From Trifolium pratense (lineage: Eukaryota > Streptophyta > Magnoliopsida > Fabales > Fabaceae): 64,000 bases of DNA. The notes beneath the pieces are model-generated. The model was not told where the DNA came from. It saw only the letters and a program-made list of their open reading frames with translations, and did not search any database. Of the stretch, positions 24,580 to 37,496 are shown piece after piece. Every line of letters starts with the position of its first letter. Position 1 is the stretch's first letter. The stretch covers positions 9,672,001-9,736,000 of the forward strand of contig NC_060060.1 in the NCBI RefSeq assembly GCF_020283565.1. The letters run 5' to 3'. The translations under genes and the position numbers were made by a program.

Positions 24580-25583
24580 GATGTATATTATGAGAATGAT
24601 AAAGATATATGAGAATATGAGAATGAATAATAACCATTAGATTAAAATGAATGGTTGAGATTAAAATACTTTTTAATGTGTCTTTTCCACTCAATCACAA
24701 ACCCTTCAACTTCTCTCTTCACTGTTCATTCCTTCGAAGAATCTTTCTCTCTCACGCCTTACCCCCGCAGCCGCCGATGGATACAGCAATACACCAATGA
24801 ATTCACCATCTTAGTTCTGGCCAACCTCCACTGACCCATAAACTTCCGACCGCCGTCTCAGTTCCGACCGCTGTCTTGCACACAAGTAAATCTTACGACA
24901 TTGTTGCTGCAACCATTCAATTACACCAGTTAATATAAATCAATCACAAGGTTATTATAACATAAGACAATGTCAAGGTCTCGTTGCTACCAAATCAAAA
25001 GAAGAACAATATTAAATTCAATTTGTAATAGCTATATATAAGCAATTCAACCATTTGAAAATATCCCTTCACAAATTTCTTGTTGGTAACTGAAGAACAA
25101 AAGGGACGAGACACAGATCCACCATCATCATGTCCACCGTTAGCGTAATCCTTAACAAACCATTTAATAAATTCCTCTTCTAAAGTTGTTTCAATTTATC
25201 AATTCATAGTTTTCTCAACTGGCTGCTGAAAGTTTCACATCGGAATAAGGCAATCATGCTCAACAATCACATCTTCTAAAGTGGTGTGAATTAGATCTAA
25301 TTTTTTACAATCCCTCAACAACCAGAAACGGCAACCAGGCTCTCAAGCCGACAACCGACGATGATGGAAGAAGGCGACCGACCGGAACTACTAGTGGTGG
25401 AAGGAAAGGGAAGAACCGGTCGGGAATGGTAAGAGAGAAGTAAGATACGGAAGAAGGAAATGTTTGGTTGAATGTGACATGACTCACAATAATTACTTTA
25501 ATCTCAACCATCCATTTTAATCTAATGGCTATTATTTCATTCTCATATTCTCATATATCTTTAGCATTCTCATAATATACATC

Positions 25584-25586
<3 letters not shown>
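24577..25586. mobile_element. Inverted-repeat element bordered by (TA)n, type B
   Basis: The left end GAGGATGTATATTATGAGAA matches the complement of the right end, GAGGATGTATATTATGAGAA; the arms extend about 100 bp (AAGATATATGAGAATATGAG, CATTAGATTAAAATG). TA microsatellites border both sides. The middle is unique-looking, with no recognised gene; a proline-rich frame at 25305-25511 has no homologue that I recognise. Confidence 0.65.

Positions 25587-25677
<91 letters not shown>
25587..25677. repeat. (TA)n microsatellite
   Basis: About 45 TA units between two inverted-repeat elements. Confidence 0.97.
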
Positions 25678-25679
<2 letters not shown>

Positions 25680-27788
25680 GCTGCTAACTTAGACCCAGTT
25701 GGGTCTAAGTTAGCAAGGTGCACCTTTTCAGTTGGACAAAAATACCTATTTTTTTAATTTTTGAAAGAATAGAGCAACAGGGGCATTTCTGTAATTTACC
25801 CAATAGTACACGCGCCCCCAGTTTCTATAGGGGGCTGCTAACTTAGACCCAGTTGGGTCTAAGTTAGCAAGGTGCACCTTTTCAGTTGGACCAAAATACC
25901 CATTCTTTTTAATTAATTAACCAAATTACCATCAATGGACGCGGATCCAGTGTCGCACGCGTACCGCAGGACCATGGTTACAGGCCGTGGATTTCCATCA
26001 GACAGCCAAGCACTGATCTCATCAAGACTGTCTGATCAATCAGACAGCCCAGATCATCCGAATCCATCAGATTCCAGCGCGTGCACCACACTGGATTAAG
26101 TTAGAAAACCCCATATATATATGGGGTTTTCTAACTTAGACCCTAGTTAGGTCTAAGTTAGCAAGGTGCACCTTTTCAATTGGACCAAAATACCCATTCT
26201 TTTTAATTAATTAACCAAAATACCCATTAATAGACCGGATCCAGTGTCGCGCGCGTACCGAAGGACCATGGTTACAGACCGTTGATTTCCATCAGACAGC
26301 CAAGATCTGATCTCATCAAGACTGTCTGATCAATCAGACAGCCCAGATCATCCTGATCCATCAGATTCCAGCGCGTGCGCCACACTGGATTACACCCTGG
26401 AGAGAGAAAAATTTGCTTTTTAAAAGTAGGACACGTGTCACACAATGGTTGGCTGGACGTGATTTTTGTTGATTTAATACTTTGAACTCAATTATTTCGT
26501 TGTAAATTAATTTTTTATTTTTATACCAAAATTCATAATTTTTTTTTTCTACAAATAGAGACTTGGTTCGTTTGATTTGGACACCGAAAAAAAAATGCAA
26601 TTTTTCACTACCTTAATCTCATTTTTTGTCTACTAAATACGTTACTTGTGTGTTGTAATTTAACACGCACCACTCAACCAACTCACTGAAACCATTATAC
26701 CAGGAAAATAGTAGATAATATTCTGGAACTTTTGGTATATTTTATGAAATTTTTGGAGACCTGAAACTATTTTTAGTTAATTAAATGAGATAAAACGGTA
26801 ATTAAAAACTAATGTTTGCTTCTGAAACCATTTTACTGGTAGAATGGTTGCACATAGTTGTATTCTGAAACCATTTTACTGGTAGAATGGTTTCAATGAG
26901 TAATTTATTAATTGTGTTTGCTTCTGAAACCATTTATCTGGTACAATGGTTTCAGAGAGTTGTAATCTGAAACCATTTTGCTGCAAGAATGGTTTCAGTA
27001 AGTTGATTATTAGTTATTTGCTTCTGAAACCATTTAGCTTGTAGAATGGTTGCACATAGTTGTACTCTGAAACTATTTTACTGGTAGAATGGTTTCAGTG
27101 AGTAATTTATTAATTGTGTTTGCTTCTGAAACTATTTTGCTGGTAGAATGGTTTCAGTAAGTTGATTCTTAGTTATTTGCTTCTGAAACCATTTAGCTGG
27201 TAGAATGGTTTCAGAGATTTGTACTCTGAAACCATTTTCCTGGTAGAATGGTTTCAGTGAGTTGATGTAAGGTAGTGAAAAATGAGATTAAGGTAGTGAA
27301 AAATTGGGTTTTTTTTTCTGTGTCCAAATCAAACGAACCAAGTCTCTATTTGTAGAGAAAAAAAAATTATGAATTTTGGTATAAAAATAAAAAATAAAAA
27401 ATTAATTTACAACGAAATAATTGAGTTCAAAGTATTAAATGGAAATAAATCACGCTCAGCCAATCAGACAGCGACACGTGTCCTGCTTTTAAAAAGTAGA
27501 TTCTTCTCTCTCCAGGGTGTAATCCAGTGTGGTGCACGCGCTGGAATCTGATGGATTCGTATGATCTGGGCTGTCTGATTGATCAGACAGTCTTGATGAG
27601 ATCAGAGCTTGGCTGTCTGATGGAAATCATCGGCCTGTAACCATGGTCCTGCGGTACGCGCGCGACACTGGATCCGCGTCCATTGATGGTAATTTGGTTA
27701 ATTAATTAAAAAGAATGGGTATTTTGGTCCAACTGAAAAGGTGAACTTTGCTAATTTAGACCCAACTGGGTCTAAATTAGCAGCCCCC
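25678..27788. mobile_element. Long inverted-repeat element with palindrome array, copy 1 (composite left end)
   Basis: The right end (27500-27788) is matched in inverse by the left side. Hallmarks in order are GGGGGCTGCTAACTTAGACC, a near-perfect palindrome ACTTAGACCCA/TGGGTCTAAGT, AGCAAGGTGCACCTTTTC, and a GC-rich block (GGATCCAGTGTCGC, then several AGACAG...CTGTCTGAT hairpin strings). An AT-rich arm and a central palindrome array follow. The left side holds three successive left ends at 25678, 25830 and 26118, the last after a head-to-head junction AAAACCCC-(AT)n-GGGGTTTT. This shows elements inserted into, or recombined with, each other. The best intact pairing is 25830-27788, flanked by TA. 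No transposase is encoded. Confidence 0.7.
26815..27265. repeat. Palindromic repeat array, copy 1
   Basis: About ten units of the form TGAAACCATT-(core)-AATGGTTTCA, each a short imperfect palindrome of about 31 bp. They are separated by three or four recurring spacers (AGAGAGTTGTAAT, TAAGTTGATTATTAG, AGTAATTTATTAATTG, ACATAGTTGTA). Confidence 0.85.
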
Positions 27789-28509
27789 TATATATATATA
27801 TATATATATGGGTCAGGATCAAATGACACCAACTAGTTTGACACAAAATGTTACATCTCTCAATAATGTTTTAACCGATATAAATTTTATAAAATTCACC
27901 GTTTGATTGAAAGTTTATATCATATAGATCATTTATGTAAAACTTCAGATAAATCCAAAATCATTTGATATGTTATTAAGATACATAAAAATTAACGGTT
28001 AGCGTCTTTTTTTTTTATATGTCGTTAAATATTCAGCCATAGTTAGGGTAGTTCTTATATTTATGATCCATGACATGTGATCATCATCCTACATACATAA
28101 TATAGTCTTTACGTTTTATTATCATCTCAACTAATATTAAAACTTTACTATGTAGTTTAATATTACTGTTTTATATTTTGAGGTAGTCTTATCATTAATG
28201 CACACTTAATGTCCCATTAATTAGCAGAACTTAATATTCTAGAGTTTTTATTATTTTTCAATAAATATATAATAAAATAACGTCTCATATTTATTAATAA
28301 CAATAATAAAAGTCATGATACAAAATATAAGTTTGTCATAAAACTTATTGGCCTCTAGGAATTACATCAACACTTATTAGGAAAATCGGGATTCGAACCA
28401 GGAATTCCCCACGTCTTCACACTTAAAGTGTGAGTTTAGCCACTTACCAGTCTACTTGACATATAAAAAAATTGGTAAACCTTTAATCAACACACAACAA
28501 GAGCTAGCA
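27789..28509. other. Intergenic 3' of the P450 gene
   Basis: A short TA tract (27789-27809) is followed by GGGTCAGGATCAAATGACAC, which looks like the edge of another TA-bordered element whose other end is not in the window. At 28383-28460 the minus strand has GGTTCGAATCCCG and a TGGTAAGTGGC-like A-box, a SINE-like remnant. No gene. Confidence 0.4.
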
Positions 28510-30087
28510 TTATGGTCCTGTATTAAGCTCCCCAACCCTAGGAAAGGAAGGGTACCTTGTGCAACGCTTAGATAGAAAAACCTTGCAGTCATCTTTAGGG
28601 CAAATCGTAGGAACATACACGGTCTCATCACAACCATCCGTTCTATCTCTCTTGAAGTCAATCAAAGATGTGAACATTGAAATGAAGAGAACAAGTTGAT
28701 TCAAAGCGTACCTCTGGCCCACACATTGGTGGGGCCCAACCCCAAATGCAAGGAAGTTCCTTTTAAATATTTCATCCTCTTTTCTTTCTTCTGAAAAACG
28801 GTCTGGATCGAACCGATCTGGTTCAGTAAAACCTTGAAACGATGACTCGAAAACCGACGGAAAAACAAGTGTTCCTTTTGGAATCGAATATGATTCCGTT
28901 AACGGAAACGTCTCTATCGTAATATGCGGCACGAGAGTCGCCGGCGGTCTATACCTAACAACCTCACGTGCAACTGCTTGTGTGTACTTCATTTTTGTTA
29001 GTTGCTCCGAAGTTATTAGTGTGTCTGACTCTGGCAACCAGATTCTGGCAACTTCTTCCCTGACTTTGGCAAGAACCTCCGGATGTGAATCTAACAATGC
29101 CACCGCCCATAAAAGTGACGATGTTGATGCATCTTGTGCTGCGAAGAGGAAATCGAAGAGATAACCTCCGATCTCAGCGTCAGTGGAAAATGGTGGCACC
29201 GTAACTCCATTATCGTTTGTTTCCTCAATCTCCCTTATTGTAGCTTGCATCCAAAAATCAATGAGACACGAAGGCTCTTCACCATTCTCCATCTTCTCCC
29301 TACTCATTGTTGCGCAATTACCTAGGGTTCCGGCGAGACGATCACAGGCGAGTTTCGCATTACGAAATGCAGTCCCAGGAAAATCAAAGGGAAGCTTCGT
29401 TAGACCAAAGTTGAAGAAAAAGTAATCACGTTTGAATATCTCTCGGGCTTTCTGGCCCAAATAGGGCCCCACGAAAACAGTCTGAGAGGTTTCTAAATTC
29501 ATATCACGGGCCAGTACACGGATTGGAATAGAGTCACCGAGTTGGGATTTCTCAACCCATGATTTAAGGTGTTTTAGAATAATAATCTGCTGCAGTGAGG
29601 TGTAGGTGGAAAGCGCCTTGGGAGTGAAGTTGGGAGCAATCCGACGACGGATATTCTTGTGGTCTTCACCCAACATGTAAAAAAGATTATGCTCACCAAA
29701 TAGCTTCTTGCCAAATGGGTGGCCCATGGGCTGAAAAGCATTGGGCTTAACATTGGTGAAAACCTTATGGGAGAGTTCTGTGTCTCTAATGAAGACTATG
29801 AAGTTCCCAAAGAAGTAGTTAACTGAAAAGCCTAAAGGGGTTGATTTGGCTAGAGTTGATTGAAGTTCCCAAAATTTTGTTGGGTCACGGACCAATGGGA
29901 TTGCATTGCCTATGAAGGGAAGAACAAAAGATGGGCCTGGAATGAAACGTTTTTTGGTGAGGTATGATTTCTGTTCAAGGAAAATAAGGTAAAGGAGAAA
30001 ACATATTAGGTATGGGATTAATTGGGTTAGAGACAAAGATGTTGTTATTGATAATATTGATTTGATGAGATTAGTAGTACTCATCAT
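28510..30087 (-). CDS. Cytochrome P450, CYP710A-like sterol C-22 desaturase
   Basis: An intronless 525-aa P450. An N-terminal membrane anchor (about residues 5-35) is followed by the proline hinge [14 protein letters not shown]. The oxygen-binding helix I reads [12 protein letters not shown] (about residue 313), the ExxR motif is EVVR (about 375) and the haem loop is [10 protein letters not shown] with the ligand Cys at about 455. Single-exon structure, length and strings such as [24 protein letters not shown] point to CYP710A, the plant family that introduces the C-22 double bond of stigmasterol from sitosterol in the endoplasmic reticulum. I chose the ATG at 30087 (MMSTTNL); the next ATG at 30084 is equally possible, and the open frame further upstream has no ATG. 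The C-terminus runs past the last conserved segment (VFLSKR) by about 20 residues. Confidence 0.88.
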   Translation of the reverse strand: MMSTTNLIKSILSITTSLSLTQLIPYLICFLLYLIFLEQKSYLTKKRFIPGPSFVLPFIGNAIPLVRDPTKFWELQSTLAKSTPLGFSVNYFFGNFIVFIRDTELSHKVFTNVKPNAFQPMGHPFGKKLFGEHNLFYMLGEDHKNIRRRIAPNFTPKALSTYTSLQQIIILKHLKSWVEKSQLGDSIPIRVLARDMNLETSQTVFVGPYLGQKAREIFKRDYFFFNFGLTKLPFDFPGTAFRNAKLACDRLAGTLGNCATMSREKMENGEEPSCLIDFWMQATIREIEETNDNGVTVPPFSTDAEIGGYLFDFLFAAQDASTSSLLWAVALLDSHPEVLAKVREEVARIWLPESDTLITSEQLTKMKYTQAVAREVVRYRPPATLVPHITIETFPLTESYSIPKGTLVFPSVFESSFQGFTEPDRFDPDRFSEERKEDEIFKRNFLAFGVGPHQCVGQRYALNQLVLFISMFTSLIDFKRDRTDGCDETVYVPTICPKDDCKVFLSKRCTRYPSFPRVGELNTGP

Positions 30088-33015
30088 GCATGCATATGAA
30101 TATTTTCTTGTTGAGGGGAAAGAAGGGATGGTTTTGCAATGCAAGAAGAGGTTGAATTTAAGAACCAAGTTTTGCTTGTGTTAGGATGTAATGGGAGGAA
30201 AGAATTTAAAAGGAATTCCAGCTAGGTAAAGGATAGGCCATGACGTAGGACACATCGTTTAAGACAATAACATTATCACATTTTTCCTTTATATTGTTAG
30301 ATATTAAATCAAATGTTACCAGAAGCAAGGGGAACAAGCAAGTAGAACTCTTAGCCATTATGTAAAATGTTTTGATTGGACCTAATGTAAAAGAAACCGG
30401 CACCTTCTTACGTCTCCACCGTTTGTTTCTTGTATAGCTCAGTAGATATGAGTTTGCTGCTGTGATATGTGTGATACATGAGTTTGCGGTCTTCATCTGC
30501 AATTGCGGCCGCAGTATTGCTGATTGGGTAAGTAGCCTACGTAACCGCATCGCTCCGTAATTGCGGTGTGATTTTCATTCACGTCAATGACTGCACTGTA
30601 CCGCATTAGAAGCCACATAAAATGATTTTGGCGGTGTTCGCTCAAATTTTTTCACCAAAAAAATAATATTTATAAACCTTAAATCCTAATTTGCGTCAAA
30701 TCTTATAAAAAATCTTACTTTTAACAAACTATCAACTGTGTATTTAAGCACATTCAAATCAATGTTTATAGAATAAATTGTTCAAAAAGAAAAAAAATAC
30801 TTATAGAATAAACTAAGACTTTGCGATGATAGGTAAATATTGTAGTGGCAAAGTGGTGTCATTTTATATAATTTGTAAAATTTTAAAATAATTTCAGGCC
30901 ACAATAGCTGCATTGCACATTGTAGCAACTAGCATTGATCGCAATTAAAGCAACGTAACCACAATTTAAAATAATGGTGTTTACCAAAAGAGCAGTGTTA
31001 TATGAACACAAAAAGATCGGACAAAAATACGACACAACCTTTTTTCACTCACAACACAATTATCGAGATATGCAAAAAATATTAAAAAAAGCATAAAGTG
31101 AAACTTTATTGTATTTTTGTTAGAATATTGTGTTGAAATAAGATTTCTCTTACCAAAATACTCTTCTTCTGTTCTTTCTTCTGTTGAGTGACGGTGTGTG
31201 TTGTTGTTATGTCCCACTGATATCATATATCTGTTAGGCATTTTTCAATTTCACTTTGTCCATTTCAATAGTCCAATGTAGACTGATAATTTTTGACCTG
31301 GTACGGTGAACCACTCGATTCTTTTCAAGTGCAGACATTATTTACTGTAACTGATTTTGTTTGTTGTAGTGCATGTCAAGCACCTTGTTGTTTTGGGGCA
31401 CCCCTAGTGCCTCCCATTAATATATGTTTGCATTTTTAGAAAAAAATACAAACATTATAATAACAAAATAAAAATAAAAAATTATTTATTAATTTTAAAT
31501 TTAATATTCATTTAAAAGTTCATTCGATAGAAATTTCAAATTATATATTCAATTTCTTTAGATAACCAATCCAATATTTTATAATTCTAATGGATATGTA
31601 TAAATTGGTATCGATACATTATTATTTATTTATGTATAACGAAATATCTTTGAATGTGAAAAATTAACCAGATTCATATACATTCTTAGTTCAGCACTTG
31701 CCTACAGAAGTAATGTATATAGTTGTTTAAATTTTAAATATTTTGTAAATACGATCCACGATAGACCACTTATAGAAATCATCAATATTAGAAATTACAT
31801 CTTGTCCAACTTAACTTTGTAGCACTAGTATTTCAAAAAAAAAATTATTTGATCATTTAGATAGTTTACTATGGATAAATATTTGAAAATTTCATATAAT
31901 TTTAAATTTTATGTATATAGGGTTGGTGCTATGGCCGGTAGACCTTTTTTTTATAAGTGACTGAACGTGAATGAATGTTTAAAATTATGAAACTTCTAAT
32001 ATGGATCCATTTTATAAGTGGTCCATTGTGGACTAATAGTTACAAATATTTAAAATTTCAACGATGGTATATGTTGTTGCTTGAAAATAAGTTAGTGATC
32101 ATATCCTCACTTTTTAAATTGAAATAATGACTTAATTGAGTCCGATTTGATTAAAATAACAAAAAAATAAAGATGCAGTTCATAATGAACCTTCACAGTT
32201 TTTTCCTTTATAAAAATAGTTCTCTTGTGGGTTGAGGAGTGTGGATGTTGTATATACTACCCTTGATCTCAATTCTCAAGAGACACGAGACTTTAGGGAG
32301 TACTAGAATAGTTGTCCCCTAGCGGAGGTTAAGGGAGAGTAGTCTGTGGCTTTGGTCCCTAGGTGAAATCGTCAATGTACTGTTTCACCCTCAAGTACAC
32401 CACGACCGCGTCATGTTTCGAATATAACGTCTACTTTTGGCATTGTTTCTCTTCATGATTTTGTCCTTTACAAAAGACACCTCGTTGGTTGAGAACTATA
32501 TATGTTTATTGTATATAGGGTTAAATATGTTTTTATTTTGACAAAAGGGTTAAATATGTTTTTAATTCCTATAAAATGATGACCTTTTAAGTTTATTTCT
32601 TACTTAATTTTATTAATTTTATGTTTAGAACATCATAAAAAGTTCTTCTAGAAAAAAACAAGCTCAAAATTTGATTTATAGGCTATGATTTTCGTTAATT
32701 TTTATCTTGAACTTTTACTCTTTAAAAAATTCACATTTAATTCATATCATGTTGAAAAATTCAAAATAAAAAATTCACATTTAATTTGTATCATGTTGAA
32801 AAATTCTAAATTTTAGGAAATAAACTTTATATGATATTTAAATATTCCTATATAAAATCATTCAAAAATTTAAAAGTTTAATGATAATTAAACAAATTTA
32901 GGTTTCGTATGGATTAAAACTATATTTGCAAGAAATTTTTTATAGAGACTAAAAATATATGCAAAATTACACTAAGGTTTCGTATGCACACTTTGGTTCT
33001 TTTCGTTATTTTTTT
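30088..33015. other. Intergenic between P450 and downstream MITE
   Basis: The first 150 bases are the presumed promoter and leader of the minus-strand P450. A dispersed repeat rich in GCGGCC/GCATTAC strings lies at 30500-30620 and 30890-30970. At 32165-32480 a block (GTGGGTTGAGGAGTGTGGAT...) is related in inverse to 34710-34745, possibly old LTR material. GGTTAAATATGTTTTTA strings at 32520 and 32548 recur at 34944. No gene is recognised. Confidence 0.35.
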
Positions 33016-33538
33016 AGCTTAAGTACAGTTTTTTGGTCCCCTATTTTGATAATTTTTAACTTGTGGCTCCCCTATTTATAAACTAGTTATTTTTAAGGTC
33101 AATAAATTTTTTTAGTCCCCATCAATTTTAATGTTGTGGCATCCCATTCATAGTATGGTACTTAGTTGACATTAGTGAGTTTGAAAAAAATTACATGTCG
33201 TTATTGTTGTAATTAATTTTATTTATAAATAAAATAAAATATTAAAAATTAATTAAAAAAAAGAAAAGAAAAAGAACCTTCCTCCTCCTTCATTATCATC
33301 AACACCAACACCCTCAAATCCCAAATCTATCTATAGATGATAAAAGTTGTGTTGATGAAAATGCCACCTAAGTGCTGTATCATGAATAGGGATGCCACAT
33401 CACTAAAATTGTTGGGGAATTAAAAAAAATTGTTGACTTTCAAAATAGAGTAACTAAAAAACTAGTTTTAGAAATAGAGGGATCAAAAGTTAAAATTTAT
33501 TAAAATAGGGAGATCAAAAGTGCATTGAAGTCTTAACT
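33016..33538. mobile_element. MITE-like inverted repeat, about 520 bp
   Basis: The left end AGCTTAAGTACAGTTTTTTG and, on the complement, AAGTTAAGACTTCAATGCAC are imperfect inverted repeats. They continue through GGTCCCCTATTTTGATAATT / GATCTCCCTATTTTAATAAA and through a further pair around CCCCTATTT. Non-coding; the TSD was not resolved. Confidence 0.55.
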
Positions 33539-35561
33539 TATTAAAAAAGCGCTGATGTGTTGTATAATTGCTGAAATGGCAAGGCCGGGTAGGAATATAA
33601 ATAATAATTTATTTTGAAAATGTTTTTTCTTATTAAAAATTAAAAATAACAAAATCACAAAAATGTATGTTTTTCAGTCCTTTAAATTTCTGGGTTTCAA
33701 ACCCATAAATGCATCACTCCTTTCTAAACTTCAACCCAAAAATTTGACCCCATTCCCTTGTTAAGGTGGTGTTTGGTTTTGTTTGCAATGGTATCCGTTT
33801 TAGGTGTGTGAGCATATTTTTTAATGGAGATTCAATGTTTTTAGGAATAAGTTTTTTGGGTTGGAGATGAACATGAATAGGGAAGAAGTGAAATGTTAGG
33901 ATTTTTATTTTTTAATTTTAAAAAACTCAGTTTCTTTTAAATAACCGGGTAATAACCCGTACACCCTGTATTGTATTTCAAGTTTAGTCTAAAATACAAT
34001 ATAGAGCGGTTGTTAATTTTGCATGCTGGTACGTGGTTTATCTGAAATTCTTGAAAAGATGTCAACTTTATCAAGGACAGATCCAAAAATTTTAGCTAAT
34101 AGGGGCGAAAATCATATACATCATATACAATAATTTTTTTAACACAAAAATGCATTGATATACCGTAATTGTTATTTGATTTCTCAAAGAACTAATAAAA
34201 TGGTAAGTAAAACAATTTAAATGAAAGATAAACCAAATGAAAAGTGGCTATACTAAAACTTGGGTTCCCTTTGATGTATGGGTATATATATTAAGAAAAT
34301 AATTGGAGATTGCAAAACTATATCTAATATACAAGCCAATATTCTTCAGCTACTTGCTTCAAACAAACATCACCATATCTTCATCTCCAAAGTTAATCAA
34401 AGATATATGGCTAAATATCTTGGTAACCCATGTTCCACCAATATTTTTAATTCTAAAGAGTATTGGCAACAGTCATTATAAATTTTATAATTTAAACAGT
34501 AGTTCATGATCGTTCACTTATGAAGGTTGTTTACCATAATACCACCTGACAAGTGCTACGGTAGATCACCTTTATAAGTGGTCATTGTGGTCCAATGTTT
34601 AAAATTATTTGAAATTCTAACGATTGCTGATAATATTCTTTAAAAATTGTTTTGTTACCAATTAAAGTTCCACATTGCTTGGAAATCAAGACCAAAAGTA
34701 ATTTTTATACAACACCCAACATCCTCAACCCAACGAGACACCTTTTACCGAGGATAAAATTTTGAAGGGCTCACACAACGTCCAAAGAGGACAATATACC
34801 TCTAGAAGTTGGTACATTGGTGACTTAATCGGTGATCGAGGCCACAAACTCTTCCTTAGCCATGCTAAGGGGGAACTCTTTCGCTGCATCTTAAAGTCGC
34901 ACATCATTTGTAATCGAGGCCAAGGGTAATTTATATATAATGGTTAAATATGTTTTTGATCCCTATAAAAATGAAACCTTCTAAATTTAGTCCTTAATTT
35001 TTATTATATTTTTTTGCAAAATTACACTAAAAGTCTTTTATTTTACTTATTTGTAATACTTTGATCATTTACTTATTTATTTTTTCTCATTTAGGTCATT
35101 TATTTTTTAAAATGTGCACCCTTTGATCCTTTTTGTTAAAACATGTGTTAGTGATTTGGCACTAATGTCACAATTTTTTTTCTCCACGTAGGACTAAATT
35201 GGAGTAACGTGGAGGTAATTGATGAGTTCAACTACTAGTTGACATAATACACTAACTACCATTCAAACTTTTCTTTAAACACGGTCTTAAATTTTTTAGA
35301 CCAATCAAAATTTATATTATATGGTGCAAATTTACACAACCTATAGCAGAAAAATAATCAATAACATCAAGCAAACACTTACATTACTTTATATATAAAC
35401 CATGAATTATTGGTCAAATAATACAGCACATATTATATATATGCAAATATATAAAGAAACTATAGAGAATTAAACACTCCAAACTATAACTCAAAAACTT
35501 TATTTAGCTTGATTTTATTTATCACAAAGTACTCTTTTTGAGCTTGTTATATTTATCATTT
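33539..35561. other. Intergenic with possible short LTR fragments
   Basis: At 34664 and 34893 there are direct copies of about 45 bp (CCACATTGCTTGGAAATCAA versus GCACATCATTTGTAATCGAG, both followed by GGCCAA/ACCAAAAGTAATTT). The spacing of about 230 bp resembles a decayed TRIM element. The rest is AT-rich with no recognisable gene. Confidence 0.35.
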
Positions 35562-36653
35562 TCATCCAAAGAGATGGTGCTTCTTTCCATGAGCTTCCTC
35601 ATCTTCTTTCTTAGCTTCTTTTTTATCATGGTGTTCATGGAAAGCAAAACCACCAGATCCCACAGCGGTCGCGGCCGCAATCTCTTCTTCTATCTTGTGC
35701 TTGTGAGCATGTTCAGGATCTTTCTTAGCCTCATGCTTCTCGTGCTATAATAAATAAAATCAATTGAATTGCATCATTCAAAGAGAGTACATTTTAATTT
35801 GGTGTACTTTTGTGAAAAGAATTTATTTTTGTGTAATCGGTTTTTCTAACCTATGATAGGAGCGTAAGAATATTCAAACCAATGATCCAATTAAGTTCAA
35901 AAATCTAAATCAATCCCACTAAATCAATTTACTTTTTGGACTTCGGCTCTCTTTTTATATTAAGAAAAAGTTCACTTCAATTTTTTTCTTTGTAAGAGTG
36001 TAAAACGTCCAACCAAACTTGACATCCATTGGTTTCGATATCAGTTTAATGTCATTCAAAATTGATCACCCGAAATCTAAACTAAATTATCATAGTTTAT
36101 TCTTATTATATTATTTCACGTACTATAGTATTAATTTTATCGTAATTTTTTTTATTTGATCAAATAGTTCGTCTAGTGGCTAAAATTTTAATTTATTAAA
36201 AAGAAATTGTTAAAACTAATACTTTAATAAGCAACTAATTTAGTCACCGACTTTCAAATCGATCGACAAATTGATTTCTAAATTGATCTCTAAAGAAAAC
36301 AAATTTTCTTAGTTAAATTCAAATTTTTAAAGTCCAAATCTCAAAATTTCCCACTGTTTTCCAGTTTTACTTTTTCTTTTGTTTAAATTTGAATTTAAAA
36401 ATTATATGAAAATTAAAGGGAAAACTCATCTCATGAAGATTGCAACTATTTTAACTTAGAATTAAAAATACGTAGCCAAAAGTAAGAAAATATATATTAC
36501 CAAGGCATAAGCACCAGCAGCCGCAGTACCAAGCTCACCAAGGTGCTCAAGATGCTTGTGGTGTTTCTCTTCTTTTTTATAATCAACTTCTTCACCAAAG
36601 CCAGACTTTTTTTCTTCATGGTGGAAAAGGTGGTGGTGCTTTTCCTCAGCCAT
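35562..36653 (-). CDS. ASR (ABA/WDS-induced) stress protein
   Basis: Two exons: 36653-36501 (51 codons from [15 protein letters not shown]) and 35744-35562 (ending GKKHHLFG and a TGA). Donor CCTTG|GTAATA and acceptor TTATAG|CACGAG join in phase 0 at the family-typical position, [13 protein letters not shown], giving 111 aa. The second exon carries the ABA/WDS signature [18 protein letters not shown] followed by [22 protein letters not shown] proteins are small, hydrophilic, histidine-rich, zinc-responsive, disordered proteins of nucleus and cytosol, induced by abscisic acid, drought and ripening; some bind DNA. The intron is 756 bp. Typical relatives have one intron here. This copy ends HLFG rather than the commoner HHLF. 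Confidence 0.92.
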
Positions 36654-36762
36654 GATGGTTGCAAAAGATTAAATTATATAAGAGATGAATAAAAAATTGA
36701 CTTTATGGTGGAATGGGAAAGTGTGAAGGACTTGCTACCAATTTATAATTGGTTTAAAGCAC

Positions 36763-36772
36763 TATATATTTT
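36763..36772 (-). promoter_or_regulatory. Possible TATA box of the ASR gene
   Basis: On the minus strand AAATATATAG lies about 110 bp upstream of the ATG, with a CCAAT string (AAACCAATTATA) close downstream. The alternative TATATAATTT at about 36678 is too near the ATG. Weak evidence in AT-rich DNA. Confidence 0.25.
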
Positions 36773-37496
36773 GTCCGGTAGAGAGAAATTTGAGTAGTAT
36801 GCATGAGATTTTATGTTTGATTCTCAACTTTTTTGTAAAACAAAAAAAAATAAAAAATTGGCTTAATTATATTTTTGTCTTTCTTTTTTTTTTTAAACAA
36901 CACCGAAACTCACAACATCGAGGTCATGAATTGTGAATGTGTCCAGCCAAACTATATCGATATCAATATTGTCAATTGAGTTAACATTTATAGATTATTT
37001 TTTTGTCAAGTAGTCTGATGACTATATATATTCATCACTATAAGTGTGGAAAAATTAAATCTAAAATTCAAACTCAGACCTTTAATATATAATATCTTTG
37101 ATTATCAATTAAACTTCACTCACGGAACAAGACATGTATACTTTATCTCCTATTTTATTACACTCACAAAAAATAGTTTTCCTGTTTCTTAACATTGAAT
37201 GTTGAATATTTTGATATTCAAGTATTGCAATTGTTGAAATTTTAATCTTCATGAAAAATTTTGCAAAAAGAAAAAAGTGGTGACTATTTTCGTGAAGTAA
37301 TTAATAATAAGAGGAATAAAAAATGTAAATTAAACCTACATAATTTCTATTCGGAAGATCGTGTTAACTTTGTTGCGTCATGCGGGGACAATATCATTTA
37401 CAATGAACTCAGAGCAACCATACAAGTAAGTTGAACATTACATCTTGATCGAAAACCTTTTGATATTAGGTTTATTGGTCTTCTCGGTCATAAAAT
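36773..37496. other. Intergenic upstream of the ASR gene
   Basis: At 36778-36835 GGTAGAGAGAAATTTGAGTA and GCATGAGATTTTATGTTTGATTC match the body of the SINE at 60510, so this is an older SINE fragment. Nothing else is recognised. Confidence 0.4.

Noticed and set aside
26361..27551. Nearly identical short frames at 26361-26600 (minus) and 27369-27551 (plus)
   Set aside because: They are the two arms of one inverted-repeat element, not duplicated genes.
30206..30550. Minus-strand frame of 114 codons upstream of the P450
   Set aside because: No recognisable domain; it lies in the promoter region and overlaps a dispersed repeat.
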